From NCBI RefSeq assembly GCF_900618535.1, contig NZ_UYJA01000001.1, positions 744,001-808,000 of the forward strand: a DNA stretch of 64,000 bases, in the 5' to 3' direction. Shown in pieces: positions 56,373 to 64,000 of this stretch. The DNA is from Pseudomonas bubulae. Its GTDB lineage: Bacteria; Pseudomonadota; Gammaproteobacteria; Pseudomonadales; Pseudomonadaceae. The notes under the pieces are model-generated. The model was not told the origin of the DNA, did no database searches, and saw only the letters and a list, made by a program, of their open reading frames with translations. The translations under genes and the position numbers were made by a program. The stretch's first letter is position 1, and each line of letters starts with the position of its first letter.

Positions 56373-57242
56373 ATGAACATTGACTGGTACGAAGATTTTC
56401 TCGCCCTGGCCGATACCGGCAAGTTCACGGCCGCGGCCAGCATGCGCAACTCATCGCAATCGGCGCTGAGCCGACGCATTCAATTGCTGGAAGCCCACCT
56501 GGGCGCGACCCTGATCGACCGCGAGCGCAACCCGGTGCGCCTGACCGCTGCTGGCGAAGCGCTGCTGCCCAATGCCGTTGAGCTGGTACGCATGGCCCGC
56601 GACTGCGAGCAAAGCGTCAAGGTGCTCAACCGGCCGCTGACCTTTGCCTCGCTGCATACCCTGGCGTGCAACTTTTTCCCGGGCTGGATCAGCCAGTTGA
56701 ACAGCCCGCAGGCGCCGCTGTTCACCCGTATCGACACGGGCTATCGCAGCACCGACGACTACTACATGGCGCTGATGTCCGGGCGCTGCGACTTCATCCT
56801 GTTCTATCGCGACACCAAGACCGCACCCTACTCGCGCCAGAGCGAGTTCGAGGTCAAGTCCCTGGGTCATGACGAGCTGTACTGGGTGGCCACTCCGCAA
56901 CTGGCGGCGCATTGCACCCAGACCGACGAACCGATCCCGCTGCTCAGCTATTCGCGCAGTGCGCAATTGCATGAACTGTCGCGTACCCAGATCAACCGTC
57001 ACCCCCAGCCTCAGCGTTTGCTGCAGGTATTCGAGGCCACGGTGTCCGAGGCACTCAAACCGATGGTCGCCAGTGGCCAGGGGGTGGCGTGCATGCCCCA
57101 CAGCATGGTGGCGCCGCTGATTGAGCGCGGTGAACTGGTGCGCGTGTACCCGGACATGGAGTCCGACCATCTGGAAGTGATCCTGGTGCGCTGGCGTGAC
57201 AACCGCAACCCCCAGGCAGAAGCGCTCTGGCAGCGCCTTTAG
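56373..57242 (+). CDS. LysR-type transcriptional regulator
   Basis: 289 residues. Winged HTH (YEDFLALADTGKFTAAASMRNSSQSALSRRIQLLEAHLGATLIDRE, about residues 5-50), then the effector domain. Start at 56373 fits the family; the upstream part is not conserved-looking. Divergent from aapJ with about 155 bp between, so it probably regulates the amino-acid importer. Confidence 0.92.
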   Translation: MNIDWYEDFLALADTGKFTAAASMRNSSQSALSRRIQLLEAHLGATLIDRERNPVRLTAAGEALLPNAVELVRMARDCEQSVKVLNRPLTFASLHTLACNFFPGWISQLNSPQAPLFTRIDTGYRSTDDYYMALMSGRCDFILFYRDTKTAPYSRQSEFEVKSLGHDELYWVATPQLAAHCTQTDEPIPLLSYSRSAQLHELSRTQINRHPQPQRLLQVFEATVSEALKPMVASGQGVACMPHSMVAPLIERGELVRVYPDMESDHLEVILVRWRDNRNPQAEALWQRL

Positions 57243-57258
57243 CCACACGCACCCCCTT

Positions 57259-57344
57259 TGTGGGAGCGGGCTTGCTCGCGATGGCAGCACCGCAGTTTGC
57301 CTGCCGCACCGTGCGTCTGCATCGAAGGCAAACCTGCTCTCACA
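57259..57344. repeat. degenerate paired REP palindromes
   Basis: TGTGGGAGCGGGCTTGCTCG at the left, and a decayed inverse (AAACCTGCTCTCACA) at the right, 86 bp, between the LysR gene and mhpR. Confidence 0.8.
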
Positions 57345-57407
57345 GGTTTGGCACTGTTCACATGTCCTGTGCCTTAACCCCGTGAAAATCATATGAGCCT
57401 GAGAAGG

Positions 57408-58187
57408 CTATTGAACCAACCCGACCTGAATCTTTTCCACCACCTCCTGCATCGCCGGTAAAAACCGCCGTGCAGCTTCCTCGACCGGCATGGCCTTGGC
57501 GATATACACCAGGTTCAGGCAACCCATCACCCGCTCCTCATGCATCACCGGGATCGCAATCGCCGCGATCTTGCGCTCTTCTCCCCAGTGCGCGTTGTTT
57601 TCGCCATAGCCCTTGCTGCGTGTGTGCTCCACCAGTCGCTCGACGAATCGGCGATCCGCCGCCAGCGCCGACTGCGAGTCGTCCCGACTGATCATCAACT
57701 CGATCAATTCTTCCCGCTCGGCCGGCGGGCAAAACGCAAAGTATGCCCGCCCGGTCGCGGTCATCAGCAAGGGCAAGCGGCGCCCCACCATCGAACGGTG
57801 AAACGACAGGCGACTGAAACGGTGAGTGGTTTCGCGAATCACCATCGCGTCGCCATCCAGGGTGCACAGGTCGGTGGGCCAGGCCACTTGCTGGAGCAAT
57901 TGACCCAGCAAGGGCGCAGCAATCGAAGAAATCCACTGTTCATCGCGAAAGCCTTCGCTCAGCTCACGCACCTTCAGGGTCAACCGGTAGCTGTCATCCG
58001 ATTCACTGCGGCGCACGTAGCCTTCGGCCTGCAACGTCTCCAGTAAACGACGCACGGTAGTACGGTGCAAACCGCTCTGCTCGGCCAACTGAGCCGTACT
58101 GGCGCCCCCGTCAAAACGGTTGAGACCGTTGATCAGTAACAACCCGCGCATTAGGCCCCGCACGGCCTTGTATTCGGTTTCGCTCAT
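57408..58187 (-). CDS. mhpR: IclR-family activator of the mhp operon
   Basis: 259 residues. N-terminal HTH ([34 protein letters not shown], about residues 27-60) and IclR effector domain with [19 protein letters not shown] and the R-x-x-G-Y-x-x-N pattern. Divergent from mhpA; an MhpR-type palindrome lies 35-51 bp from its start. Activates 3-hydroxyphenylpropionate degradation genes in response to substrate. Confidence 0.92.
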   Translation of the reverse strand: MSETEYKAVRGLMRGLLLINGLNRFDGGASTAQLAEQSGLHRTTVRRLLETLQAEGYVRRSESDDSYRLTLKVRELSEGFRDEQWISSIAAPLLGQLLQQVAWPTDLCTLDGDAMVIRETTHRFSRLSFHRSMVGRRLPLLMTATGRAYFAFCPPAEREELIELMISRDDSQSALAADRRFVERLVEHTRSKGYGENNAHWGEERKIAAIAIPVMHEERVMGCLNLVYIAKAMPVEEAARRFLPAMQEVVEKIQVGLVQ

Positions 58188-58221
58188 GTGTTTCCCATTA
58201 TTTTTATTGGTAAATCAACGA

Positions 58222-58238
58222 TGTGCACTGAGTGCACC
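58222..58238. promoter_or_regulatory. MhpR operator
   Basis: TGTGCACTGAGTGCACC, 17 bp. Read on the other strand it differs from the E. coli MhpR operator GGTGCACCTGGTGCACA, as I recall it, only in the three central bases. Confidence 0.85.
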
Positions 58239-58328
58239 CTAGCAAGGGTTCTCGTTGTTCACCAGCTTCGCGATTTCCATACTGCGCCCAACAAGAAATC
58301 CAAAAAAAAGCGCTGTACGGAGATACCC

Positions 58329-59987
58329 ATGAGTTCTGCACCCACTGCTTCCACCTTGGACCTGAGCACCGATATCGCCATTGTCGGAGCGGGTCCTGTC
58401 GGGCTGATGATCGCCAATTACCTGGGCCAATGTGGTGTAAACGTCACCTTGGTGGAAAAGCTCGACAGCCTGATCGACTACCCGCGCGCCATTGGCCTGG
58501 ACGACGAAAGCCTGCGCACATTCCAGGCCGTCGGCCTTGCCGATAACGTGCTGCCGCACACCACGCCCTGGCATGCGATGCGCTTCATGACGCCCAAAGG
58601 TCGCTGCTTTGCAGACATCCAGCCCAAGACCGATGAGTTTGGCTGGTCCCGCCGTAACGCCTTTATTCAGCCGCTGGCTGATCGCGTGCTGTTCGAAGGC
58701 CTGCAACGCTTTGACAACGTCAAGGTACTGTTCGGTCGCGAACTCGATGGCTTCGAGCAAAGCGACAGCGGTGTGCAACTCACACTGAAAAACGCCGAGG
58801 GTCGCAGCGAACGCCTGCAGGCCAAGTACCTGATTGGCTGCGATGGCGGCAACAGCCTGGTGCGGCGCAGCCTTGGCATCAGTTTTGAGGGCAAGACTGC
58901 GCCCAATCAGTGGATCGTCGTGGATATCGCCAACGACCCCCTGAGCACACCCCATGTGTACCTGTGCTGCGACCCGGTGCGCCCCTACGTGTCCGCCGCC
59001 CTGCCCCACGGGGTGCGTCGCTTTGAGTTTATGGTAATGCCCGGTGAGACAGAGGCCGAGCTGAGCAAGCCCGAAAACATGCGCAAGCTGCTGGCCAAAG
59101 TGCTGCCGGACCCGGATCGCATCGAGCTGATTCGCAGCCGCGTCTATACCCACAACGCCCGCCTCGCAGGCCGCTTCCGTCAGGGCCGGGTACTGCTGGC
59201 CGGGGATGCCGCGCATATCATGCCAGTCTGGCAGGGCCAGGGTTACAACAGCGGCATGCGCGATGCCTCCAACCTGGCCTGGAAACTGTCACTGGTGATC
59301 AAGGGCCTGGCCAATGACCGCCTGCTCGACAGCTATGAGCTGGAGCGCCGGGATCACGCCAAGGCCATGATCGACCTCTCGGTACTGGCCGGCCACGTAC
59401 TGGCCCCCCCCAAGCGCTGGCAGGGCACCCTGCGCGATGGCGTGTCGTGGCTGCTCAACTATGTGCCGCCGGTCAAACGCTATTTCGTCGAGATGCGCTT
59501 CAAGCCCATGCCGCAATACAGCCGTGGCGCTCTGATCGTGCCGAGCGAAAAAGGCTCGCCGGTGGGCAAGATGTTCATTCAGCCCAAGGTACTGACCGAC
59601 GCCGGTGCGACCGTGCTCCTCGATGAAGTGATCGGCGAGAATTTCGCCTTTATCGCCTGGGGCTGCGACCCGACCTGGGGCCTTACGACGGCGCAGATTG
59701 CTCAATGGAAAACCCTGGGCACGCGGTTTATTCAAGTGCTGCCGGATGTCCAGCTCAGGGCCCCGAGCGACGCCGGCAACGACGTGATTCGGGTCGGCGA
59801 CAGCACTGGCCGCCTGCGCGAGTGGTTCGCCCGCGGCTCATCGTCCATTGCCCTGCTGCGCCCTGATCGCTTCCTCGCCGGGCTGGCCACACCGCAAACG
59901 CTCGGCAAGGCCTGCAATGAGCTGGCCCTGGCGCTCAACGTGCAGCCACACATCCAGATGACGCCAGCCGTCAGCAAGGTGGCTTGA
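58329..59987 (+). CDS. mhpA: 3-(3-hydroxyphenyl)propionate hydroxylase
   Basis: 552 residues, FAD monooxygenase. FAD motif [19 protein letters not shown] (about residues 14-32), DG motif and second FAD motif [19 protein letters not shown]. Hydroxylates 3-hydroxyphenylpropionate (and the cinnamate analogue) to the 2,3-diol using NADH. Start at 58329 with CGGAGA upstream; the longer frame crosses the operator and is rejected. First gene of mhpABCDFE. Confidence 0.95.
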   Translation: MSSAPTASTLDLSTDIAIVGAGPVGLMIANYLGQCGVNVTLVEKLDSLIDYPRAIGLDDESLRTFQAVGLADNVLPHTTPWHAMRFMTPKGRCFADIQPKTDEFGWSRRNAFIQPLADRVLFEGLQRFDNVKVLFGRELDGFEQSDSGVQLTLKNAEGRSERLQAKYLIGCDGGNSLVRRSLGISFEGKTAPNQWIVVDIANDPLSTPHVYLCCDPVRPYVSAALPHGVRRFEFMVMPGETEAELSKPENMRKLLAKVLPDPDRIELIRSRVYTHNARLAGRFRQGRVLLAGDAAHIMPVWQGQGYNSGMRDASNLAWKLSLVIKGLANDRLLDSYELERRDHAKAMIDLSVLAGHVLAPPKRWQGTLRDGVSWLLNYVPPVKRYFVEMRFKPMPQYSRGALIVPSEKGSPVGKMFIQPKVLTDAGATVLLDEVIGENFAFIAWGCDPTWGLTTAQIAQWKTLGTRFIQVLPDVQLRAPSDAGNDVIRVGDSTGRLREWFARGSSSIALLRPDRFLAGLATPQTLGKACNELALALNVQPHIQMTPAVSKVA

Positions 59988-59988
59988 G

Positions 59989-60942
59989 ATGAGCGCCTAT
60001 TTGCACTGTTTGTCACACACGCCGCTGGTGGGCTACGTCGACCCGGCCCCCGAAGTGCTGGCCGAAGTGGACTGCATGATCCGCAATGCCCGCGAACGCA
60101 TCGCCCGCTTCAATCCGCAACTGATCGTGCTCCTGGGGCCCGATCACTACAACGGCTTTTTCTACGACGTCATGCCGCCTTTTTGCATTGGCATGGCCGC
60201 CGATGCCATCGGCGATTTCGACACCGCAGCCGGCCCCCTCGACGTACCCAAAGCCCTGGCCGAAGCCTGCGCCCAAGCCGTCATGGAGGCTGGTATCGAC
60301 ACCGCCGTGTCCTACCGAATGCAAGTCGATCATGCCTTTGCCCAACCCCTGGAACTGTTGCTGGGCGGGTTGCGCACCTGCCCGGTGATTCCGGTCTTCA
60401 TCAATTCGGTAGCCGTGCCCCTGCCCGGTTTCAAGCGGGCACGACTGCTGGGCGAGGCCATCGGCCAGTGGGCCAGATCACTGGACCTGCGCGTGCTGTT
60501 CCTGGCGTCCGGAGGCCTGTCCCATCAGCCTCCGGTGCCAGAACTGGCCAAGGTCGATGCCCGCATGGCCGACCGCTTGATGGGCAGCGGCCGCCAGTTG
60601 CCCGCCGATGAACGCGCCGCACGCCAGCAGCGGGTCATCCAGGCCGCCCGGCACTTCGTCGAGGACCAGAACAGCCTGCACCCGCTCAACCCGGTCTGGG
60701 ACCAGCAGTTTCTCGACACGCTGGAGCAGGGCCGCTTGAGCGACCTCGATGCACTGGGCAATGACGCGCTGTCGGCGCTCGCCGGTAAATCGACCCACGA
60801 GGTGAAAACCTGGGTCGCCGCATTCGCCGCATTATCCGCCTTTGGCCCCTACCAAACCGAAGGCCGCTACTACCGCCCGATTCCCGAATGGATTGCAGGC
60901 TTCGGCGCCCTTGGCGCGCAGCCGCTGACCCACCCCCTTTGA
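59989..60942 (+). CDS. mhpB: 2,3-dihydroxyphenylpropionate 1,2-dioxygenase (extradiol)
   Basis: 317 residues, class III extradiol enzyme. Iron-ligand region begins [31 protein letters not shown] and the [10 protein letters not shown] block are conserved. Cleaves the catechol ring meta to the hydroxyls. One base after mhpA. Confidence 0.95.
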   Translation: MSAYLHCLSHTPLVGYVDPAPEVLAEVDCMIRNARERIARFNPQLIVLLGPDHYNGFFYDVMPPFCIGMAADAIGDFDTAAGPLDVPKALAEACAQAVMEAGIDTAVSYRMQVDHAFAQPLELLLGGLRTCPVIPVFINSVAVPLPGFKRARLLGEAIGQWARSLDLRVLFLASGGLSHQPPVPELAKVDARMADRLMGSGRQLPADERAARQQRVIQAARHFVEDQNSLHPLNPVWDQQFLDTLEQGRLSDLDALGNDALSALAGKSTHEVKTWVAAFAALSAFGPYQTEGRYYRPIPEWIAGFGALGAQPLTHPL

Positions 60943-60959
60943 ATTCAAGGATCACTGCC

Positions 60960-61829
60960 ATGACTGCCACTGCCAGCGTATTCACTGAAGCCTCGACCAG
61001 CCGCTTTGCCCGTATCAAGGAAGGCGACCTGGACCTGCAATTGCACTACAACGACGTCGGCCAGGGTGCCGAGACCGTGGTCATGCTCCACGGCTCCGGG
61101 CCCGGCGCCAGCGGCTGGGCCAACTTCAACCGCAACATCGAACCGCTGGTGACTGCCGGTTACCGGGTGATCCTGCTCGATTGCCCGGGCTGGAGCAAAA
61201 GCGACCCGGTGGTGAGCGAAGGCTCACGCTCCAACCTCAATGCGTCGGCGCTCAAGGGCCTGCTCGATGTGCTGGACCTTGACCGCGTGCACATCATCGG
61301 CAACTCGATGGGCGCCCACAGCACCGTGGCCTTCGCTCTGGAAAACCCCGGGCGCATCGGCAAACTGATCCTCATGGGCGGCGGCACCGGCGGCCCGAGC
61401 GCATTTGTGCCCCAGCCCACCGAAGGCATCAAGCTGATCGGTGCGCTGTACCGCGAGCCGACCATCGAGAACCTGAAAAAGATGATGAGCGTCTTCGTTT
61501 TCGACACCAGCAGCCTGACCGAAGAACTGTTCCAGACCCGTCTGGATAACCTTCTGGCGCGCCGCGATCACCTGGAAAACTTCGTAAAAAGCAGCACCAT
61601 CAATCCCAAACAGTTTCCCGACTTCAGCCATCGCCTGCACGAAATCAGCGCCGAAACCCTGCTGGTCTGGGGGCGCGAAGACCGCTTTGTGCCGATGGAT
61701 ACCGGCTTGCGCCTGCTGGCAGGGCTGCCCAACGCGCAGCTGCACGTGTTCAACCGCTGCGGCCACTGGGCGCAATGGGAACACGCCGACACCTTCAACC
61801 GCATGGTGCTGGACTTCCTGACCCACTGA
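60960..61829 (+). CDS. mhpC: 2-hydroxy-6-oxonona-2,4-dienedioate hydrolase
   Basis: 289 residues, alpha/beta hydrolase. Oxyanion region [14 protein letters not shown], nucleophile S116 in GNSMGAH, acidic residue in [10 protein letters not shown] and His in [11 protein letters not shown] bond hydrolase releasing succinate or fumarate. AAGGATC is the ribosome site. Confidence 0.95.
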   Translation: MTATASVFTEASTSRFARIKEGDLDLQLHYNDVGQGAETVVMLHGSGPGASGWANFNRNIEPLVTAGYRVILLDCPGWSKSDPVVSEGSRSNLNASALKGLLDVLDLDRVHIIGNSMGAHSTVAFALENPGRIGKLILMGGGTGGPSAFVPQPTEGIKLIGALYREPTIENLKKMMSVFVFDTSSLTEELFQTRLDNLLARRDHLENFVKSSTINPKQFPDFSHRLHEISAETLLVWGREDRFVPMDTGLRLLAGLPNAQLHVFNRCGHWAQWEHADTFNRMVLDFLTH

Positions 61830-61843
61830 TAACCGAGACCGCC

Positions 61844-62650
61844 ATGAACCCGACTCCCGAAACACTGGCCCAACTGGCCGCCGACCTGCGCCACGCCGAA
61901 ACCCACAGCAGTGCCATCGCCCCCCTGCGCGAGCTGATCGGTGAGGACAACGCGACAGCCGCCTACACCATCCAGCAGATCAATGTCGCCCACGGCGTCG
62001 CCAATGGACGCCGGGTGGTGGGCCGAAAAATCGGCCTGACCAACCCAAAGGTGCAAGCGCAGCTGGGCGTGGACCAACCGGACTTCGGCACTCTGTTCGC
62101 CGACATGTGCTACGGCGACAACCAGACCGTACCCATCGATCGCGTGTTGCAGCCCAAGATCGAGGCTGAAATCGCCTTGATCCTCAAACATGACCTGCCC
62201 CACTCCGACACCACCTTCGACGAGGTCATGGCCGCCACCGGCTGGGTGATGCCGGCTCTGGAAATCGTCGGCAGCCGCGTGCAGCAGTGGAACATCCGCT
62301 TTGTCGACACGGTGGCCGATAACGCCTCCAGCGGCTGCTACGTACTCGGCGGCCCGGCCCGCAGCCTTGATGGGCTGGACTTGCGCAATGCGGGCATGTG
62401 CATGACCCGCAATGGTGAAGAAGTTTCCAGTGGCAGCGGCGCGCAATGCCTGGGCCATCCGCTCAATGCGGCCGTATGGCTGGCTTGCACCATGGCGCGC
62501 CTGGGCAATCCGCTGCAAGCGGGCGACATCATCCTGACCGGCGCACTGGGGCCGATGGTGGCCGTGGCCGCCGGTGATCGTTTCGACGCGCATATCGAAG
62601 GCATCGGCAGTGTCGGTGTGGACTTCTCGCAACACGGCAGCGCCGAGTAA
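61844..62650 (+). CDS. mhpD: 2-hydroxypenta-2,4-dienoate hydratase
   Basis: 268 residues, fumarylacetoacetase-like fold. Conserved [29 protein letters not shown], metal-site E in [11 protein letters not shown], and [11 protein letters not shown] near the C-terminus. Adds water to give 4-hydroxy-2-oxovalerate. Confidence 0.95.
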   Translation: MNPTPETLAQLAADLRHAETHSSAIAPLRELIGEDNATAAYTIQQINVAHGVANGRRVVGRKIGLTNPKVQAQLGVDQPDFGTLFADMCYGDNQTVPIDRVLQPKIEAEIALILKHDLPHSDTTFDEVMAATGWVMPALEIVGSRVQQWNIRFVDTVADNASSGCYVLGGPARSLDGLDLRNAGMCMTRNGEEVSSGSGAQCLGHPLNAAVWLACTMARLGNPLQAGDIILTGALGPMVAVAAGDRFDAHIEGIGSVGVDFSQHGSAE

Positions 62651-62682
62651 TCGGCGACTTGCGTGCAACTGAGGCAACAATA

Positions 62683-63621
62683 ATGAACAAGAAACTCAAG
62701 GTCGCCATCATCGGCTCCGGCAATATCGGCACCGACCTGATGATTAAAATCCTGCGCAATGCCCGGCACCTGGAAATGGGCGCAATGGTTGGCATCGACC
62801 CGGCCTCCGACGGTCTGGCCCGTGCTGCGCGCATGGGTGTTGCAATCACCCACGAAGGCGTTGAAGGCCTTACGCGCATGGACGTGTTCAAGGACATCGA
62901 CTTCGTGTTCGATGCCACATCGGCCGGTGCCCATGTCAAGAACGACGCTTTTCTGCGCGCGATCAAACCCGGCATCCGCCTGATTGACCTCACCCCGGCG
63001 GCCATCGGCCCGTACTGTGTACCGGTGGTCAATCTGGAGCAGAACCTGGACCAGTTGAACGTCAACATGGTGACCTGCGGCGGCCAGGCAACCATTCCGA
63101 TGGTCGCCGCCGTGTCCCGTGTGGCCAAGGTTCATTACGCCGAAATCGTCGCTTCGATTGCCAGTAAATCTGCCGGCCCCGGCACCCGCGCCAATATCGA
63201 CGAGTTCACCGAAACCACCTCCAGGGCCATCGAAGTGATTGGCGGTGCAACCAAGGGCAAGGCGATCATCGTGATGAACCCTGCCGAGCCGCCGCTGATC
63301 ATGCGCGATACCGTTTTTGTACTCAGCGAAGCCGCAGACCAGGCACTGGTCGAGGCGTCTGTCGTCGAAATGGCGGCAGCCGTGCAAGCCTATGTGCCGG
63401 GCTATCGCCTCAAGCAACGCGTGCAGTTTGACGTAATCCCTGAAGACAGGCCGCTGACCATTCCCGGACTGGGCAGATATTCCGGGCTCAAGACTTCAGT
63501 GTTTCTGGAAGTCGAAGGCGCCGCCCACTACCTGCCGGCCTACGCCGGAAATCTCGACATCATGACCTCTGCAGCCTTGGCCACCGCTGAGCGCATGGCG
63601 CTGTCGATGCTCAACGTCTGA
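62683..63621 (+). CDS. mhpF: acylating acetaldehyde dehydrogenase
   Basis: 312 residues. NAD motif [14 protein letters not shown] (about residues 7-20) and catalytic Cys132 in [12 protein letters not shown]. Turns acetaldehyde from MhpE into acetyl-CoA in a channelled complex with the aldolase. GAGGC before the ATG is a modest ribosome site. Confidence 0.95.
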   Translation: MNKKLKVAIIGSGNIGTDLMIKILRNARHLEMGAMVGIDPASDGLARAARMGVAITHEGVEGLTRMDVFKDIDFVFDATSAGAHVKNDAFLRAIKPGIRLIDLTPAAIGPYCVPVVNLEQNLDQLNVNMVTCGGQATIPMVAAVSRVAKVHYAEIVASIASKSAGPGTRANIDEFTETTSRAIEVIGGATKGKAIIVMNPAEPPLIMRDTVFVLSEAADQALVEASVVEMAAAVQAYVPGYRLKQRVQFDVIPEDRPLTIPGLGRYSGLKTSVFLEVEGAAHYLPAYAGNLDIMTSAALATAERMALSMLNV

Positions 63622-63631
63622 GGGGAAAACC

Positions 63632-64000
63632 ATGAACGATAAAAAGATCTATATCAGCGACGTCACCCTGCGTGACGGCAGCCATGCCGTGCGCCACCAG
63701 TACTCGTTGCAGAACGTGCAGGACATCGCCCGCGCCCTGGACAAGGCCCGCGTCGACGCCATCGAGGTGGCCCACGGCGATGGTCTGCAAGGTTCGAGTT
63801 TTAACTACGGTTTCGCCTCCCATACCGATCTGGAATGGATCGAAGCGGCGGCGGACGTGATCAGCCACGCAAAAATCACCACCCTGCTGTTGCCCGGCAT
63901 CGGCACGGTGCATGACCTCAAGGCTGCGTACAACGCCGGGGCCCGGGTCGTGCGCATCGCCACGCACTGCACCGAAGCCGATGTCTCGAAACAGCACATC
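63632..64000 (+). CDS. mhpE: 4-hydroxy-2-oxovalerate aldolase, 5' part
   Basis: 123 codons before the window edge. HMG-CoA-lyase-type barrel start [18 protein letters not shown] with the catalytic Arg and metal-binding Asp (TLRDG), and [34 protein letters not shown]. Splits the product of MhpD into pyruvate and acetaldehyde. AGGGGA lies before the ATG. Confidence 0.95.
   Translation, partial: MNDKKIYISDVTLRDGSHAVRHQYSLQNVQDIARALDKARVDAIEVAHGDGLQGSSFNYGFASHTDLEWIEAAADVISHAKITTLLLPGIGTVHDLKAAYNAGARVVRIATHCTEADVSKQHI

Noticed and set aside
1..64000. CRISPR arrays, tRNA and rRNA genes
   Set aside because: None seen; the repeats present are palindromic intergenic elements, not spaced direct repeats.

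Overview
The window is a chromosomal segment of a Pseudomonas, most likely of the fluorescens/putida type. The evidence is the GC-rich coding style, the FecI/FecR pair, DNA polymerase II, an aap-type amino-acid importer, and many copies of the Pseudomonas intergenic palindrome whose core reads GTGGGAGCGGGCTTGC. Genes are dense and nearly all intact.

Layout. 1-710: start of a FecR anti-sigma gene (cut by the window edge) and its FecI-like ECF sigma factor. 738-7291 (minus strand): an MHS-family transporter, then a tripartite drug-efflux set (outer-membrane lipoprotein, HlyD adaptor, 14-TM MFS pump) and a LysR regulator. 7292-8707: a palindrome, two hairpins with a terminator, and a FUSC-family membrane protein. 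9140-17209: a complete urease locus ureABC-ureEFG-ureD followed by a urea transporter and a NiCoT nickel permease; gene order and protein lengths resemble the Yersinia type more than the usual Pseudomonas urease. 17300-23345: potassium channel, two tandem crcB fluoride channels, a higBA toxin-antitoxin pair, a small HTH-like protein, polB and a small lipoprotein. 23721-46074: a long co-directional cluster with an outer-membrane protein, two secreted proteins, MoxR ATPase, DUF58, Bat-type von Willebrand proteins, BatD, a HAD phosphatase, an arylsulfatase, a spermidine-synthase/transporter fusion and an octaheme cytochrome with TPRs. 46081-49815: GntR regulator, sugar-acid transporter and glucarate dehydratase. 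49816-50372: a candidate small RNA and palindromic repeats. 50373-57242: SRPBCC and NIPSNAP proteins, an isoaspartyl peptidase, an aapJQMP importer and a LysR regulator. 57408-64000: mhpR and the mhpABCDFE operon for 3-hydroxyphenylpropionate degradation, cut inside mhpE.

The most interesting part is a 6.4-kb integrated element (33286-39717) that splits the arylsulfatase gene. It has a 10-bp direct repeat at its ends, a complete tyrosine recombinase, phage-type Bro-N and Rha regulators and five further small or unrecognised genes, but no terminase, portal, tail, primase, helicase or polymerase gene. It carries two near-identical promoters of the kind read by single-subunit T7/T3-group RNA polymerases (core ACCCTCACTAAGGC), a terminator strongly resembling the T7 late terminator placed directly after a gene whose product may be a capsid protein, and a highly structured noncoding region behind the second promoter. 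No phage RNA polymerase gene lies in the window. My reading is that this is a satellite of T7-like podoviruses: it sits silent in the chromosome and its genes are switched on by the polymerase of an infecting helper phage. The promoters, terminator, repeats and genes are seen directly; the satellite lifestyle is inference.
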